A stretch of DNA of 64,000 nucleotides. Source: Burkholderiaceae bacterium (GTDB taxonomy: Bacteria; Pseudomonadota; Gammaproteobacteria; Burkholderiales; Burkholderiaceae_B). The stretch covers positions 49,619 through 113,618 of the forward strand of contig JAGOAJ010000011.1 in NCBI GenBank assembly GCA_017983955.1, read 5' to 3'. The notes under the pieces are model-generated. The model did not search any database. It was given only the letters and a program-made list of their open reading frames with translations, and was not told where the DNA came from. Of this stretch, positions 33,801 through 43,958 are shown in pieces. The translations under genes were made by a program, and so were the position numbers. Position 1 is the first letter of the stretch; each line of letters opens with the position of its first letter.

Positions 33801-35009
33801 CTACGCGGGCGATTTGAAGCCGCGCGCGGTAATCAACCATAACAGAGCCAGGGCGGCCGACATGAAAAATACGGTAGAGGGCTGACCACGCGACACCATC
33901 AGGCCACCACCTACGGCCCCCATAAACACGCCTAGCGACTGGGCAGTGTTGTAAAAGCCCAGGGCCAGTCCTTTGTATTCAGGCGGTGCAACGCGCGACA
34001 CTAGCGATGGCTGCAAGGCCTCCAGAATATTGAAGGCGATAAAGAAACCAACCAAGGCCGCAACCAGGGCGACGAAATTGTCGCTAAGCAAGGGCATCAG
34101 CGCCAACACAACGACCAGGCCAGCAATAGAGTAGTCCATGGCACGTTTGTGAGCGCGACGCGTTTCGGTGTAGAACACAGCGGGCACCATCAATACAAAC
34201 GACAGCAAGATCACCGGTAGATAGACCTTCCACAGGCTGGCCGTGGTGTAGCCGCCCACATTCTCCAACATGCCTGGCGCAACAATAAACAAGGCCATCA
34301 AGATGAAGTGCAGGCAAAACACACCGAAATTCAAACGTAGCAGGTCGATATGCCCCAGAACGTCACGCGGACTGGCCTGAACAATGGGAGCCTGTGCCTG
34401 GGGAACAGCAGGCACGACAAAGCTGGCAATCAGCAAGCACACAAATCCCAACAAGCTAATGGCCCAGAATAGGCCAGACAAGCCAAACTCGCCCACCAGC
34501 ACAGGCGACAGCACCAACGATACGGCAAATGAAATGCCTATGGACCCGCCCACCATCGCCATGGCGCGGGTACGCACTTCGGGGCGAGTGGCATCAGCCA
34601 CCCAAGCGGTAATGGCTGCAGATACAGCTCCCAGCCCTTGTATGATGCGACCCGCAATGATCCAGTTAACGTCCGAGGCCAGCGCGCACACCACGCCGCC
34701 GATAATAAACAACAGCATGCCAAACACGATGACGGGACGCCGGCCATAACGGTCCGATGCCATCCCTAAGGGTATTTGCATAATGGCCTGGGTCAAGCCG
34801 TAGGCGCCCAGCGCCAGGCCGACCTTGGCCGCGTTATTGCCACCCGGTATGGTTTGGGCCGCCACAGCAAATATGGGTGTCAGCATGAACAGCCCCAGCA
34901 TGCGGGACGCAAACAGCAGCGCCAGCGCGATACTGGCGCGGCGTTCCGTTTGCGTCAGCCTTAGCTTGACTCGCGTAGCGCTTTGGGGATGGACAACAGC
35001 GTCAGACAT
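33801..35009 (-). CDS. MFS transporter (YajR-like)
   Basis: A 402-residue major facilitator superfamily carrier with twelve hydrophobic segments. The loop between helices 2 and 3, GMASDRYGRRPVIVFGML, carries the family signature D-R-x-G-R-R. Other features are LFMLTPIFAVAAQTIPGG in helix 1 and GRIIQGLGAVSAAITAWVAD in helix 4. The ATG at 35007-35009 (MSDAVVHPQ) is preferred to an upstream ATG ten codons earlier that would add a run of Phe. Drug or metabolite efflux is likely; the substrate is unknown. It is divergent from uvrA and lies upstream of ssb. Confidence 0.92.
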   Translation of the reverse strand: MSDAVVHPQSATRVKLRLTQTERRASIALALLFASRMLGLFMLTPIFAVAAQTIPGGNNAAKVGLALGAYGLTQAIMQIPLGMASDRYGRRPVIVFGMLLFIIGGVVCALASDVNWIIAGRIIQGLGAVSAAITAWVADATRPEVRTRAMAMVGGSIGISFAVSLVLSPVLVGEFGLSGLFWAISLLGFVCLLIASFVVPAVPQAQAPIVQASPRDVLGHIDLLRLNFGVFCLHFILMALFIVAPGMLENVGGYTTASLWKVYLPVILLSFVLMVPAVFYTETRRAHKRAMDYSIAGLVVVLALMPLLSDNFVALVAALVGFFIAFNILEALQPSLVSRVAPPEYKGLALGFYNTAQSLGVFMGAVGGGLMVSRGQPSTVFFMSAALALLWLITARGFKSPA

Positions 35010-35153
35010 GAAAAACTCTACAAAAAAGAAAAATGGCACTACGCCTAAACAGCAGCGCTAGAGACACACATATACAGATCAAGTACCGCACGCCAAGGCA
35101 CTGCGCGTTATAGTAGCAAGTTAGCCTGATGAAAGACCTTGAACTTGAAGCTG

Positions 35154-37997
35154 ATGGAAGCAATTCGCATCCGGGGCGCCCGTACGCACAACCTTAAAAA
35201 CATCTCGGTAGACCTGCCCAGGCATAAACTGGTGGTGGTTACCGGTTTGTCGGGATCAGGCAAGTCGTCGCTGGCCTTCGACACTTTATACGCCGAGGGT
35301 CAACGCCGCTACGTAGAAAGCTTATCGGCCTACGCGCGGCAATTTCTGCAACTGATGGACAAGCCTGACGTGGACCTGATCGAAGGTCTATCGCCTGCTA
35401 TTTCCATAGAACAGAAGTCTGCCGGGCATAATCCGCGCTCTACGGTAGGCACTATTACCGAGATCCACGATTACCTGCGCCTATTGTACGCGCGGGTGGG
35501 TACCCCTTACTGTCCCGAGCACGCCCTGCCCTTGCAGGCTCAAAGCGTTAGCCAGATGGTAGACAAAGTGCTTAGCTGGGCGCCTGATACCCGGCTATCC
35601 ATACTGGCCCCTGTGGCCCGCTCGCGTAAAGGCAGCTTCGAAGACGAATGCGCCAGTTTACAGGCTCAGGGTTTTGTGCGCCTGCGTGTCAATGGCACCA
35701 TGGTGTCCATAGACGATCTGGAACCACTGAATAAAAACGAAAAACACGATTTCGATGTGGTGATAGACCGCCTGCGGGTGCGCCCCGACAGCCAGCAGCG
35801 CCTGGCCGAGAGCTTTGAAACAGCACTAAAGCTGGCGCAAGGCCGGGCTATAGCCATAAATATGGACAACGACGAAGAACATACGTTTTCCAGCCATTAT
35901 GCTTGCCCCATTTGTCAGCATAGCCTGACCGAACTAGAACCGCGCCTGTTCAGCTTCAATAATCCTGTGGGTGCCTGTCCTGTATGTGATGGGCTAGGTA
36001 ATGTGGATGTCTTCGACCCCAAACGCGTGGTCGCTTTTCCTGACCTTAGCCTGCCCAGCGGCGCCATACGCGGCTGGGATCGTCGTAACGCCTTTACCTA
36101 CACACTGCTGACTAGTTTGGCAGCCCATTACGACTTCGATATCGAATTGCCGTTCAACCAGCTACCTGACGATATACAGCAATGTGTTCTGTACGGATCA
36201 GGGGACGAAGAAATCGCCTTTCTGTACCTGAATGAAAAAGGCGCCACTACCGTCAAGCAACATAGTTTTGAAGGTGTCATCCCCAACTTGGAACGGCGCT
36301 GGCGCGAAACCGACTCCAACGCGGTACGCGAAGAACTGGGCAAATATCGCCATAGCCAAAAATGTTCCTCATGCCAGGGCTCACGACTGCGCACCGAAGC
36401 CCGCCACGTCCTGATCGGTAGCGAAGTGGGCCTGGGCGAGCGGCGCGGCCGCGCCATTTTTGAAGTCGAAGCCCTGTCGCTGTCCGATTGCCTGGCCTGG
36501 TTTCAGGCATTGACACTGACGGGTGCAAAAAAGGAAATTGCCGATCGCATCGTGCGCGAGATAGAAGCCCGCCTGCAGTTTCTGAACAATGTCGGCCTGA
36601 ATTATCTGTCTCTGGACCGCAGCGCGGACACCATTTCAGGCGGCGAGGCGCAACGTATCCGTCTGGCCAGCCAGATAGGCTCTGGGCTGACTGGTGTCAT
36701 GTATGTGCTGGATGAGCCATCCATAGGACTGCATCAGCGCGACAATGACCGTTTAATCGGCACCTTGATGCATTTGCGCGACCTGGGCAACAGCGTCATC
36801 GTGGTCGAACACGATGAAGACATGATACGGTCCGCCGACTTTGTCATCGACATGGGGCCAGGCGCAGGCGAACATGGCGGGGATATCGTGGCTCAGGGCA
36901 CGCCGCAAGACATTCTGGACAACCCTGCGTCGCTAACGGGGCAGTACCTAAGCGGCAGCCGCCGCATCGCCATCCCGGAACACCGCGCCATTACCGACGA
37001 CCTTCCTCGCTTGCTGCTTAAAGGCTGTCGGGGCAACAACCTGAAATCAGTGGATCTGGCCATACCGGCCGGCCGCCTGGTCTGCATCTCGGGAGTATCC
37101 GGCTCAGGGAAGTCCACCCTGATCAATGACACCCTGGCCACCGTGGTGTCCCAAAAGCTGCACCGTGCCCAGACCGAACCTGCGCCTTACGACACCCTGG
37201 AAGGACTAGAGCATTTCGACAAAATCATTAACGTCGATCAAAGCCCCATAGGACGTACACCGCGCAGCAACCCAGCCACGTATACCGGCATGTTCACGCC
37301 CATACGCGAGCTGTTCGCGGGGGTGCCAGAATCACGCACCCGAGGTTACGACCCAGGCCGCTTCTCCTTCAACGTCAAAGGCGGACGTTGCGAAGCCTGC
37401 CAAGGCGACGGCGTGGTCAAAGTGGAAATGCACTTCCTACCCGACATGTATGTGCCCTGCGATGTATGCGCAGGCCAGCGCTATAACCGCGAGACCCTGG
37501 AAATCCGCTATCGCGGGCGCAATGTCAGTGAAGTATTAGGCCTGACCGTAGAGCAAGCGCTGGACTACTTCGACGCCGTGCCTACCGTGGCGCGCAAACT
37601 GCATACCCTGATGGATGTAGGCTTATCGTATATACGACTGGGCCAAAGCGCGACCACGCTATCCGGCGGCGAGGCCCAACGCGTCAAACTATCGCTGGAA
37701 CTGTCCAAACGCAGCACCGGACGCACGCTATACATTCTGGACGAACCCACCACTGGCCTGCATTTTCACGACATCGCCCTGCTGCTGGATGTGCTGCGCA
37801 AACTGGTCGACGCCGGCAACACCGTGGTCGTGATCGAACACAATCTGGATGTCATAAAGACAGCTGACTGGGTAGTGGACATGGGGCCGGAAGGCGGTAA
37901 CGGCGGTGGGCGCATCGTGGTTCAAGGCACACCAGATGATATTGCTGCTTGCGAAGCCAGTCATACAGGGCGCTATCTGAAGCAAATGCGGTCTTAG
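35154..37997 (+). CDS. uvrA: Excinuclease ABC subunit A
   Basis: A 947-residue ATPase that finds damaged DNA and loads UvrB in nucleotide excision repair. Two ABC modules are visible: Walker A motifs [15 protein letters not shown] (near residue 32) and [14 protein letters not shown] (near 645), and signatures [14 protein letters not shown] and [14 protein letters not shown]. Zinc sites include CPICQ ... CPVC in the first half and CEACQGDG ... CDVC in the second. The ATG at 35154 ([15 protein letters not shown]) is the conserved start; the earlier in-frame TTG at 35139 is less likely. The gene is monocistronic and is followed by intergenic structured elements. Confidence 0.98.
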   Translation: MEAIRIRGARTHNLKNISVDLPRHKLVVVTGLSGSGKSSLAFDTLYAEGQRRYVESLSAYARQFLQLMDKPDVDLIEGLSPAISIEQKSAGHNPRSTVGTITEIHDYLRLLYARVGTPYCPEHALPLQAQSVSQMVDKVLSWAPDTRLSILAPVARSRKGSFEDECASLQAQGFVRLRVNGTMVSIDDLEPLNKNEKHDFDVVIDRLRVRPDSQQRLAESFETALKLAQGRAIAINMDNDEEHTFSSHYACPICQHSLTELEPRLFSFNNPVGACPVCDGLGNVDVFDPKRVVAFPDLSLPSGAIRGWDRRNAFTYTLLTSLAAHYDFDIELPFNQLPDDIQQCVLYGSGDEEIAFLYLNEKGATTVKQHSFEGVIPNLERRWRETDSNAVREELGKYRHSQKCSSCQGSRLRTEARHVLIGSEVGLGERRGRAIFEVEALSLSDCLAWFQALTLTGAKKEIADRIVREIEARLQFLNNVGLNYLSLDRSADTISGGEAQRIRLASQIGSGLTGVMYVLDEPSIGLHQRDNDRLIGTLMHLRDLGNSVIVVEHDEDMIRSADFVIDMGPGAGEHGGDIVAQGTPQDILDNPASLTGQYLSGSRRIAIPEHRAITDDLPRLLLKGCRGNNLKSVDLAIPAGRLVCISGVSGSGKSTLINDTLATVVSQKLHRAQTEPAPYDTLEGLEHFDKIINVDQSPIGRTPRSNPATYTGMFTPIRELFAGVPESRTRGYDPGRFSFNVKGGRCEACQGDGVVKVEMHFLPDMYVPCDVCAGQRYNRETLEIRYRGRNVSEVLGLTVEQALDYFDAVPTVARKLHTLMDVGLSYIRLGQSATTLSGGEAQRVKLSLELSKRSTGRTLYILDEPTTGLHFHDIALLLDVLRKLVDAGNTVVVIEHNLDVIKTADWVVDMGPEGGNGGGRIVVQGTPDDIAACEASHTGRYLKQMRS

Positions 37998-38053
37998 TTC
38001 TTATGACCTACAGCGCCTCCCCCTCTAGAGGCCCTGTTCTGAAGCGGTGCCTA

Positions 38054-38130
38054 GCCCGCAGTGGCGAGTCCTTACGGGAGTGATTTTCCGCGTAGCGGGA
38101 TCACAGAGTAAGGAGCTCGGCACTACGGGC
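38054..38130 (+). ncRNA. Structured hairpin, copy C (partial element)
   Basis: Long hairpin related to part 3 of elements A and B. Outer arms GCCCG (38054-38058) and CGGGC (38126-38130), then GTG-G-CGAG and CTCG-G-CAC, then CCTTAC (38070-38075) and GTAAGG (38108-38113), then GTGAT (38080-38084) and ATCAC (38100-38104), and a tip CCGC-GTA-GCGG. The inner arm pair differs from GTGCC/GGCAC of copy A and GCGCC/GGCGC of copy B at both partners, so pairing is kept. It lies 56 bases after the uvrA stop and could also serve to end that transcript, though no T-run follows. Confidence 0.65.
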
Positions 38131-38184
38131 GGAGGTACTTAATGTACCGACAGTGCCGCACCACACTCTTAGGTTTCTTCAGTA

Positions 38185-38537
38185 GCATCGGCCGTCAACC
38201 GTCGGGCTTCACTCTGGACCCCGCTTCGCAAAGGGTCCTGCCGTGAACTCAACGTTTGCCTGCCTAGTGGGCTGCCACAAGACTTCACTGACGATGCCAC
38301 ACCGTTAATTCAACGGGTGTTAGTAACCCATTCTGAATATGCGACGAGCACGTAGTGGCGAGGCCTTACGGGAGCGCCTTTCGCGAAGCGGGGGCGCAGA
38401 GTAAGGAGCTCGGCACAGCGGGCGAACGTACCTACAAGACCAACGACGCCACTCGTAAATGCAAACGCACCCAAGAAACCAACAACGCCACACATAAACA
38501 CAACCCTACCTAAAAGACGAAGAACCTTGCACCAAAC
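38185..38537 (+). ncRNA. Composite structured intergenic element, copy B (candidate RNA)
   Basis: Second full copy of the element at 20956-21323, with the same order and nearly the same spacing. The first domain, GCATCG (38185-38190) to CGATGC (38292-38297), is exactly 113 nt in both copies. Its hairpin is TTCAC-TCT-GGACCC ... GGGTCC-TGCC-GTGAA (38208-38247). A small stem CCGTT-N5-AACGG follows near 38302-38316; in copy A the first two pairs become T:G. The long hairpin spans 38355-38416 (CCTTAC/GTAAGG, GCGCC/GGCGC, tip CGC-GAA-GCG), and three 39-nt repeats end the element 51 bases before the TetR start codon. Function unknown. Confidence 0.65.
38421..38537. repeat. Three 39-nt tandem repeats (copy B)
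   Basis: Units at 38421-38459, 38460-38498 and a degenerate third at 38499-38537, with cores such as AAGACCAACGACGCCACTCG. They match the array at 21207-21323 in unit length, number and place. Confidence 0.7.
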
Positions 38538-38587
38538 CAAGCAATGATTTAAGATTCATTTCATTATGAATCCGAGTTCATTCCTTC

Positions 38588-39241
38588 ATGGCTTACCGCA
38601 AAACCCAGAACGTCGAAGCTAGACTGGCCGACAACCGCAACAAAATACTGTCGTCCGCCCGGGCGCTGGTCAGCGAAGGCGGCTGGCGCGAAGCACAGGT
38701 CAGCAGCGTCGCTGCCATGGCCGGACTAGCCACTGGCACCGTCTACCTGTATTTCCCCTCCAAAGCTGATTTATTCGTCGAAGTACTGTCCGCTGTTTCA
38801 CAACGTGAAGTAGATGTCCTGCAGGCCATTACAAAAAGCGATGCTTCCCCCACAGAACGGCTGCGCATGGCCGTGTCAACCTTTGTAGAGCGGGCCATGC
38901 GTAACCGACGTCTGGCTTACGCCCTGATCGCCGAACCCTGCCAACGCGAAATCGACGAAGCTCGACTTACCTACCGCTTCCAAATCAGTAAGCAAATTAT
39001 GCGCATAGTGCGCGACGGCCAGGTCAGCGGCGACTTCCGTCACGATATGGATGCCAGCATCGCCGCCACCGTCATCGTCGGCGGCTTCATGGAAAGCCTG
39101 ATAGGGCCGCTGTCGCCATTTGATGCAGACTTTAACAACGACAGCCACGACACCGCTGCCGTGCGCACACTAGCCGGCCAGATTGCCGAAGTCTGTTGCT
39201 GTGCCGTCATGACATTACCTAAAAAAATCACCACTATTTAA
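38588..39241 (+). CDS. TetR/AcrR family transcriptional regulator
   Basis: A 217-residue repressor-type regulator. The N-terminal helix-turn-helix covers about residues 13-60: RNKILSSARALVSEGGW, QVSSVAAMAGLATGTVYLYF and PSKADLFVEVLS, which is the standard TetR pattern. The C-terminal ligand domain is helical (VEILREMRs-like stretch IRIVRDGQVSGDF in this protein reads RIVRDGQVSGDF). The acyl-CoA dehydrogenase gene starts 14 bases downstream on the same strand, so the regulator is the first gene of a two-gene operon and probably controls it. The ligand is likely an acyl-CoA or a related molecule, by analogy only. Confidence 0.9.
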   Translation: MAYRKTQNVEARLADNRNKILSSARALVSEGGWREAQVSSVAAMAGLATGTVYLYFPSKADLFVEVLSAVSQREVDVLQAITKSDASPTERLRMAVSTFVERAMRNRRLAYALIAEPCQREIDEARLTYRFQISKQIMRIVRDGQVSGDFRHDMDASIAATVIVGGFMESLIGPLSPFDADFNNDSHDTAAVRTLAGQIAEVCCCAVMTLPKKITTI

Positions 39242-39255
39242 TTCTGGAGACAACC

Positions 39256-40974
39256 ATGAACTCACCTGCCAACCGCCTTAAGCTGATGCCTGCCCAAGCA
39301 GGCGCTGGCCACTATGACACTCACATCGTAAAAAACCAGGCGGCTGAACTGGTGGGATTCAATGCTTTTCAAGGCGATGCCGTGCTGTCTGCCGCGGTGC
39401 AACGCGAAGCACCCTGGGCTGCCGCACGCTGCCATGCGCTAGGCGAACTGCCAGGCAGTGCCTATGTGCAGGAACTGGCCAGGCTGGCCAATCGACACAT
39501 TCCCGAGCTTAAAACACACGATAGATACGGCAACCGCATAGACTGGGTGGAGTTTCATCCCAGTTGGCACGAACTGATGGCCTTGGCCTGGAAACACGAA
39601 GTCCATTCCTTAGCCTGGACAGCCAAGCAAGCCCAGCCACACTTTGCGCGCGCTGCTCTGTCTTACCTATGGAATCAGGTCGAACACGGTACTGCTTGTC
39701 CCATGGGTATGGCCTATGCCTCTTATGCGGGTTTCCAAGCCGAACCCAGCCTGAAAATCTGGGCTGACAAGGTATGTGGCACAGAATACGAATTCAGCCG
39801 TCGCGAAGTCGCTGACAAGCCCTCGGTCGTCATCGGTTATGCAATGACCGAAAAACAAGGTGGTTCCGACCTGCGCGAAACCCAGACCACGGCACGCTTT
39901 TCTCATAGCGCCGACTACCACGGCGGACTGGCCCATTGGTATGAACTAACCGGCCATAAATGGTTTTGTTCTGTGCCCCAGTCAGATGGTTTTTTCACAC
40001 TGGCCAAGGTCAATGGCGAGGTAACCTGCTTCTTTCTACCCCGCACCTTGTCTGACGGCAGCTTCAATCCATTTTTCATTCAGCGCCTGAAGGACAAATC
40101 CGGTAATAAATCCAACGCTTCCAGTGAAATTGAATATTCAGGCACTTGGGCGATACGCGTGGGCGAAGAAGGCAAGGGACTGCGTGAAATCCTTTCGCAT
40201 GCCCACCTGACTCGCCTGGATTTTGCCGTCGGCTCGGCAGGCTTAATGCGCCAATCGCTGACTTTGGCGCTAAATCACGCCAGCACCCGCAAAGGCTTTG
40301 GTTCATCGTTGGCAGCGCAGCCCATGATGGCTAATGTGCTGGCCGATATGGCCATAGAGGTCGAGGCAGCCACTTTGTTTGCCTTGCGCGTAGCCAAGGC
40401 CACCGACCACATAGACAGTAACGAACAAGAAAAAGCCTTCGCCCGCATTGCCACGCCCATGGCCAAGTTCTTCAACTGCTCGCGAGCACCCGCTGTGGCT
40501 TATGAAGCCCTGCAATGCCATGGCGGCAATGGTTTCATCGAAGAAAACCCTATGGCACGCGTCTACCGCGAATCCCCATTGAACAGCGTCTGGGAAGGCA
40601 CGGCCAATATGATGTGCATGGATGTGCGTCGCTCTCTGCTACGAGTACCCGCCGCTCTGGATGCCTTCATGACCGAAGTCAGCGCTGTGAAAGGCATGGA
40701 TAGCCGCTTTGATGCCTACCTAAGCACACTAGAACCACTGATCAGGCAAGCAATGAACGATGAATTCCTAGCCAGACCCGCCAGCGAAGCCATGGCCTTG
40801 GCAATACAGGGTTCAGAGCTACTGCAGCATTCCACCACTGACGTCATCGACGCATTCATCAGCACGCGCTTGGGCACAGCCAGCCGATCCTGGGGCTCCA
40901 CCATGGGATCTATGGGTACCAGCGTATCGCAAGAACAGGCCAACCGTATCGTCGACAGGGCTCGCGTGGCCTAA
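39256..40974 (+). CDS. aidB: AidB-like acyl-CoA dehydrogenase family protein
   Basis: A 572-residue flavoprotein of the acyl-CoA dehydrogenase fold, closely similar in its motifs to E. coli AidB: an N-terminal AidB domain (VEFHPSWHELMALAW), GMTEKQGG-like AMTEKQGGSDLRETQT, GHKWFCSVPQSD, RLKDKSGNKSNASSEIEY, and NSVWEGTANMMCMDVRRSL. AidB binds DNA and FAD and is part of the alkylation response in E. coli, with weak isovaleryl-CoA dehydrogenase activity. Here it sits behind a TetR regulator rather than Ada, so a lipid- or leucine-related role is also possible. ATG follows TGGAGAC at good spacing. The 3' end is followed by a strong nested inverted repeat. Confidence 0.88.
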   Translation: MNSPANRLKLMPAQAGAGHYDTHIVKNQAAELVGFNAFQGDAVLSAAVQREAPWAAARCHALGELPGSAYVQELARLANRHIPELKTHDRYGNRIDWVEFHPSWHELMALAWKHEVHSLAWTAKQAQPHFARAALSYLWNQVEHGTACPMGMAYASYAGFQAEPSLKIWADKVCGTEYEFSRREVADKPSVVIGYAMTEKQGGSDLRETQTTARFSHSADYHGGLAHWYELTGHKWFCSVPQSDGFFTLAKVNGEVTCFFLPRTLSDGSFNPFFIQRLKDKSGNKSNASSEIEYSGTWAIRVGEEGKGLREILSHAHLTRLDFAVGSAGLMRQSLTLALNHASTRKGFGSSLAAQPMMANVLADMAIEVEAATLFALRVAKATDHIDSNEQEKAFARIATPMAKFFNCSRAPAVAYEALQCHGGNGFIEENPMARVYRESPLNSVWEGTANMMCMDVRRSLLRVPAALDAFMTEVSAVKGMDSRFDAYLSTLEPLIRQAMNDEFLARPASEAMALAIQGSELLQHSTTDVIDAFISTRLGTASRSWGSTMGSMGTSVSQEQANRIVDRARVA

Positions 40975-40985
40975 GTCACTAAGCC

Positions 40986-41029
40986 CCACCTATTCCCTGT
41001 CTGGAATTTATTCCATGAGGAATAGGTGG
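40986..41029. terminator. Nested inverted repeat between aidB and dgt
   Basis: Perfect 11-bp arms CCACCTATTCC (40986-40996) and GGAATAGGTGG (41019-41029) enclose a second hairpin TGGAAT-TT-ATTCCA (41002-41015). It lies between convergent genes, and the right half, including the dgt stop codon at 41008-41010, is the end of the dgt coding sequence. No T-run follows on either strand, so it may block or stabilise 3' ends rather than act as a classic terminator. Confidence 0.6.
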
Positions 41030-42135
41030 CGGTGCTCGCGCATCGCATAACGGTCTGTCATGCCCGCAATATAGTCAGCAATGGCACGCGCTTGTGCCAC
41101 CTCGTCATCACGACGGTATTCGTCGGCCAGCAAGCGCGGATTATTCAAAAATGCGTGAAACAGTTCTCGCACTATGGCACGCGCCTTGGTCGTCATGCGC
41201 ATGACTCGATAATGACGATACAAATTGCTTAATAAAAAAGCTTTCAGCTCATCTGCCTGACGCCGCATGGATACAGAAAAGGCCGCCAGTGGTGCGGCCT
41301 GCCTGACATCATCCACACTACCGGGCTGCGCGCTCAGGATATTGGCCTGAGTCGTGTGCGTCATATCCAGCACCAGGGTGTTAATCATGGCGCGAATAAT
41401 TTCGGCAATAAGGCGACGTCCGTCCAGATTTGGATATTGACGCTTAACCTGGTCATGGTGGGTAGAGAATATTTCCAGCACCATTAGCTGGTCAATGGTG
41501 ATCAGCCCGGAACGCAAACCATCGTCAATATCGTGATTATTGTAAGCAATTTCATCCGCCAGATTGGCGATCTGAGCTTCTAGCGAAGGCTGGGTACGAT
41601 TGATAAAGCGCTCGCCCACATCGCCCAGTTGACGCGCATGTTTGGCCGAACAATGCTTCAGTATGCCCTCGCGGGTTTCAAAACACAGGTTCAGCCCATC
41701 GAAGCTGGCATAACGCTCTTCCAGCTCATCCACCACGCGCAAGCTTTGTAGATTGTGCTCAAAACCGCCAGCGCCAGGCGCCAATTCGCGCATGCAGGCG
41801 TTCAGTTGGTCTTGGCCGGCATGGCCAAACGGCGTATGACCCAGATCGTGGGCTAGGGATATGGCCTCGACCAAGTCTTCATGTACCTGCAAATTACGCG
41901 CCAGCGTGCGCCCTATCTGGGCCACTTCTATGCTGTGGGTCAGGCGAGTACGAAACAAATCACCTTCGTGATTGATGAAAACCTGGGTTTTATATTCCAA
42001 CAAGCGAAAGGCGTTGCAGTGAATGATGCGATCACGGTCGCGTTGAAATTGATTGCGGCCAGTGGGCGGCGCTTCGGCATATCGACGCCCCCGACTATAT
42101 TCGGGATGGCAGGCGTAAGGCGCCAGCGCCGTCAT
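41008..42135 (-). CDS. dgt: Deoxyguanosinetriphosphate triphosphohydrolase-like protein
   Basis: A 375-residue HD-domain phosphohydrolase related to dGTPase, which splits dNTPs into the nucleoside and triphosphate. Metal ligands lie in [18 protein letters not shown] and in [20 protein letters not shown] (the His-Asp pair), with another Asp in [35 protein letters not shown] near the N-terminus is typical of the dGTPase-like group. Start ATG (42133-42135) overlaps the aroB stop, so translation is coupled. The order aroK-aroB-dgt is common in Burkholderiales. Substrate range is not known for this shorter type. Confidence 0.93.
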   Translation of the reverse strand: MTALAPYACHPEYSRGRRYAEAPPTGRNQFQRDRDRIIHCNAFRLLEYKTQVFINHEGDLFRTRLTHSIEVAQIGRTLARNLQVHEDLVEAISLAHDLGHTPFGHAGQDQLNACMRELAPGAGGFEHNLQSLRVVDELEERYASFDGLNLCFETREGILKHCSAKHARQLGDVGERFINRTQPSLEAQIANLADEIAYNNHDIDDGLRSGLITIDQLMVLEIFSTHHDQVKRQYPNLDGRRLIAEIIRAMINTLVLDMTHTTQANILSAQPGSVDDVRQAAPLAAFSVSMRRQADELKAFLLSNLYRHYRVMRMTTKARAIVRELFHAFLNNPRLLADEYRRDDEVAQARAIADYIAGMTDRYAMREHRHLFLME

Positions 42136-43235
42136 GCCGACGCCGTGGCGCTGGCAGATCCAGCTTCTGCCAGCGCCAGCACCTGTAGTAAGGCGGCAGT
42201 CGGTACTGGCTTGAAGCGCGCCACGCCTATTTCGGGCAGGACAATAAAGCGCAGTTCACCGCCTTGGGTTTTTTTATCCACTTGCATCAGATCCAGCCAG
42301 CGCTGGGTGCCCAGGTCTGGGGGTAAATCAGGGCAACCGCTGGCCTGAACAAGGGCCTGTACGCGTTGCACGCTGTCTGCCGACAAGCCTTCGCTAAGCG
42401 CCGACAACTGCGCCGCCTGTATCATCCCGCAACCCACGGCTTCGCCATGCAACCACTGCCCATAGCCCAAGCCGGCTTCAATGGCATGGCCAAAGGTGTG
42501 GCCAAAGTTCAAGATGGCCCGCAATCCGGATTCCCGTTCGTCTTGCGACACCACATAGGCCTTGAGCTCGCAGGAGCGCTGTATGGCATAGCTGATGGCC
42601 TTGGCGTCCAGGGCCCGTAAGCCAGCCATATTGTTTTCACACCAGTCGAAAAAATCAGCATCAATGATCATGCCGTACTTGATGACTTCGGCCAAGCCGG
42701 CCGAAATTTCACGTGCAGGCAGGCTGGCCAGGACATCGGTATCAATTTCCACGGCGATAGGTTGATAAAACGCCCCTATCATGTTCTTGCCCAAAGGGTG
42801 GTTAATGCCGGTTTTACCGCCTACCGACGAATCCACCTGGGACAGCAAGGTCGTAGGCACCTGCACAAACCGTACGCCGCGCATATAGCTAGCTGCCGCA
42901 TAGCCGCACATATCACCCACTACGCCACCGCCCAGCGCCACCAGCACGGCCTTACGGTCCAGCCGGTGTTGTAACAAAGCATCAAAAATCAGGTTCAGCG
43001 TTTCCCAATTCTTGTAGGATTCGCCATCGGGCAAAGTAATGCGTATTACACGACGCCCAGAGGCTTCCAGAGCCTGTTGGGCACGGTCACCATACAAAGC
43101 CCCCACGGTATCGTTAGTGACCAGGGCAATGGCTGTAGCGTCATCAGGGATGCTATCTGCCAAATGATCCAGACGCCCAGGCCCTATATGTATGGGATAA
43201 GCGCCACCGGGGGTATCAACCTGAACTGTAATCAC
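42132..43235 (-). CDS. aroB: 3-dehydroquinate synthase
   Basis: A 367-residue NAD+- and metal-dependent enzyme for the second step of the shikimate pathway, converting DAHP to 3-dehydroquinate. Motifs: [13 protein letters not shown]-like [56 protein letters not shown] and [18 protein letters not shown], the last with zinc-binding His. The start is GTG at 43233-43235, which shares a base with the aroK stop codon (TAGTG). Tight packing with aroK and dgt shows one operon. Confidence 0.97.
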   Translation of the reverse strand: MITVQVDTPGGAYPIHIGPGRLDHLADSIPDDATAIALVTNDTVGALYGDRAQQALEASGRRVIRITLPDGESYKNWETLNLIFDALLQHRLDRKAVLVALGGGVVGDMCGYAAASYMRGVRFVQVPTTLLSQVDSSVGGKTGINHPLGKNMIGAFYQPIAVEIDTDVLASLPAREISAGLAEVIKYGMIIDADFFDWCENNMAGLRALDAKAISYAIQRSCELKAYVVSQDERESGLRAILNFGHTFGHAIEAGLGYGQWLHGEAVGCGMIQAAQLSALSEGLSADSVQRVQALVQASGCPDLPPDLGTQRWLDLMQVDKKTQGGELRFIVLPEIGVARFKPVPTAALLQVLALAEAGSASATASA

Positions 43236-43843
43236 TATGGCTTCCTATGTTGCTGAAGTAAGGGAATAAGAGTGCGCACCAATTGCGACACGGGGGCCGG
43301 GCCAGTGTCAAACACCAAATCAGCCACTTCTTCGTATAGCGGCGCGCGATGTTCCAGCAGCTCGCCTATGCGCCCGCGTGGATCTGCCGTTTGCAACAAA
43401 GGCCGGTTACGGTCACGGGCTACCCGTTTATACAGTTCGTCGGCACTGGCGCGCAAGTACACAACCACGCCACGCTGGCGCAAATAGTCACGGTTTTCAG
43501 GTGCAAGCACAGCTCCGCCGCCTGTTGCCAGTACGATATCCTGTCGCTGTGAGCACTGGTCCAGCGCCAGGGTTTCACGTTTACGGAACCCTTCCTCGCC
43601 TTCGATGTCGAAAATTAACGACACCCTTACACCGCAGCGTGCTTCCAGCTCGTGGTCCAGATCCAGAAAATCGCGGCCCAGCAAACGCGCTAAAGCACGA
43701 CCTATCGTGGTCTTTCCTGCCCCCATCATACCCACTAGGAACACTGGCTTATGATATGGTAAAGCCTGTATTTCTATAGGTTCAGCAGCATTTGCCACTA
43801 TAAGTTCCGGGGCAGTGGCACCCGTAGATATAAAGTCATTCAT
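43235..43843 (-). CDS. aroK: Shikimate kinase
   Basis: A 202-residue kinase that phosphorylates shikimate with ATP. The P-loop [18 protein letters not shown] follows a roughly 30-residue N-terminal extension not present in E. coli AroK. Shikimate-binding residues lie in [22 protein letters not shown] and LATGGGAVL, and the lid is in [11 protein letters not shown]. First gene of the aroK-aroB-dgt operon, divergent from the PBP1A gene with 115 bp between the starts. Confidence 0.97.
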   Translation of the reverse strand: MNDFISTGATAPELIVANAAEPIEIQALPYHKPVFLVGMMGAGKTTIGRALARLLGRDFLDLDHELEARCGVRVSLIFDIEGEEGFRKRETLALDQCSQRQDIVLATGGGAVLAPENRDYLRQRGVVVYLRASADELYKRVARDRNRPLLQTADPRGRIGELLEHRAPLYEEVADLVFDTGPAPVSQLVRTLIPLLQQHRKP

Positions 43844-43958
43844 TTGTGTATTATCCTACTTGCATTCCCGGTCTACACCGCTACACTGCTTTATTCGGTT
43901 ACATAAACCTGCTGCGTAAATCATAGTCTGGTCATTATCGGACTTAAAATCGCCCCCA

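Larger units (their letters stand above)
37998..38587. other. Intergenic region with structured elements, uvrA to tetR
   Basis: About 590 bases without a credible gene. It holds hairpin copy C (38054-38130), a short palindrome GGTAC-N5-GTACC (38134-38148), composite element copy B (38185-38537), and the promoter region of the TetR gene (38538-38587). A 76-codon open frame on the minus strand (38310-38540) is a by-product of the 39-nt repeats. Confidence 0.7.

Noticed and set aside
38310-38540. Minus-strand 76-codon frame in element copy B
   Set aside because: Same reasons as for copy A; the only start is a TTG without a ribosome site.
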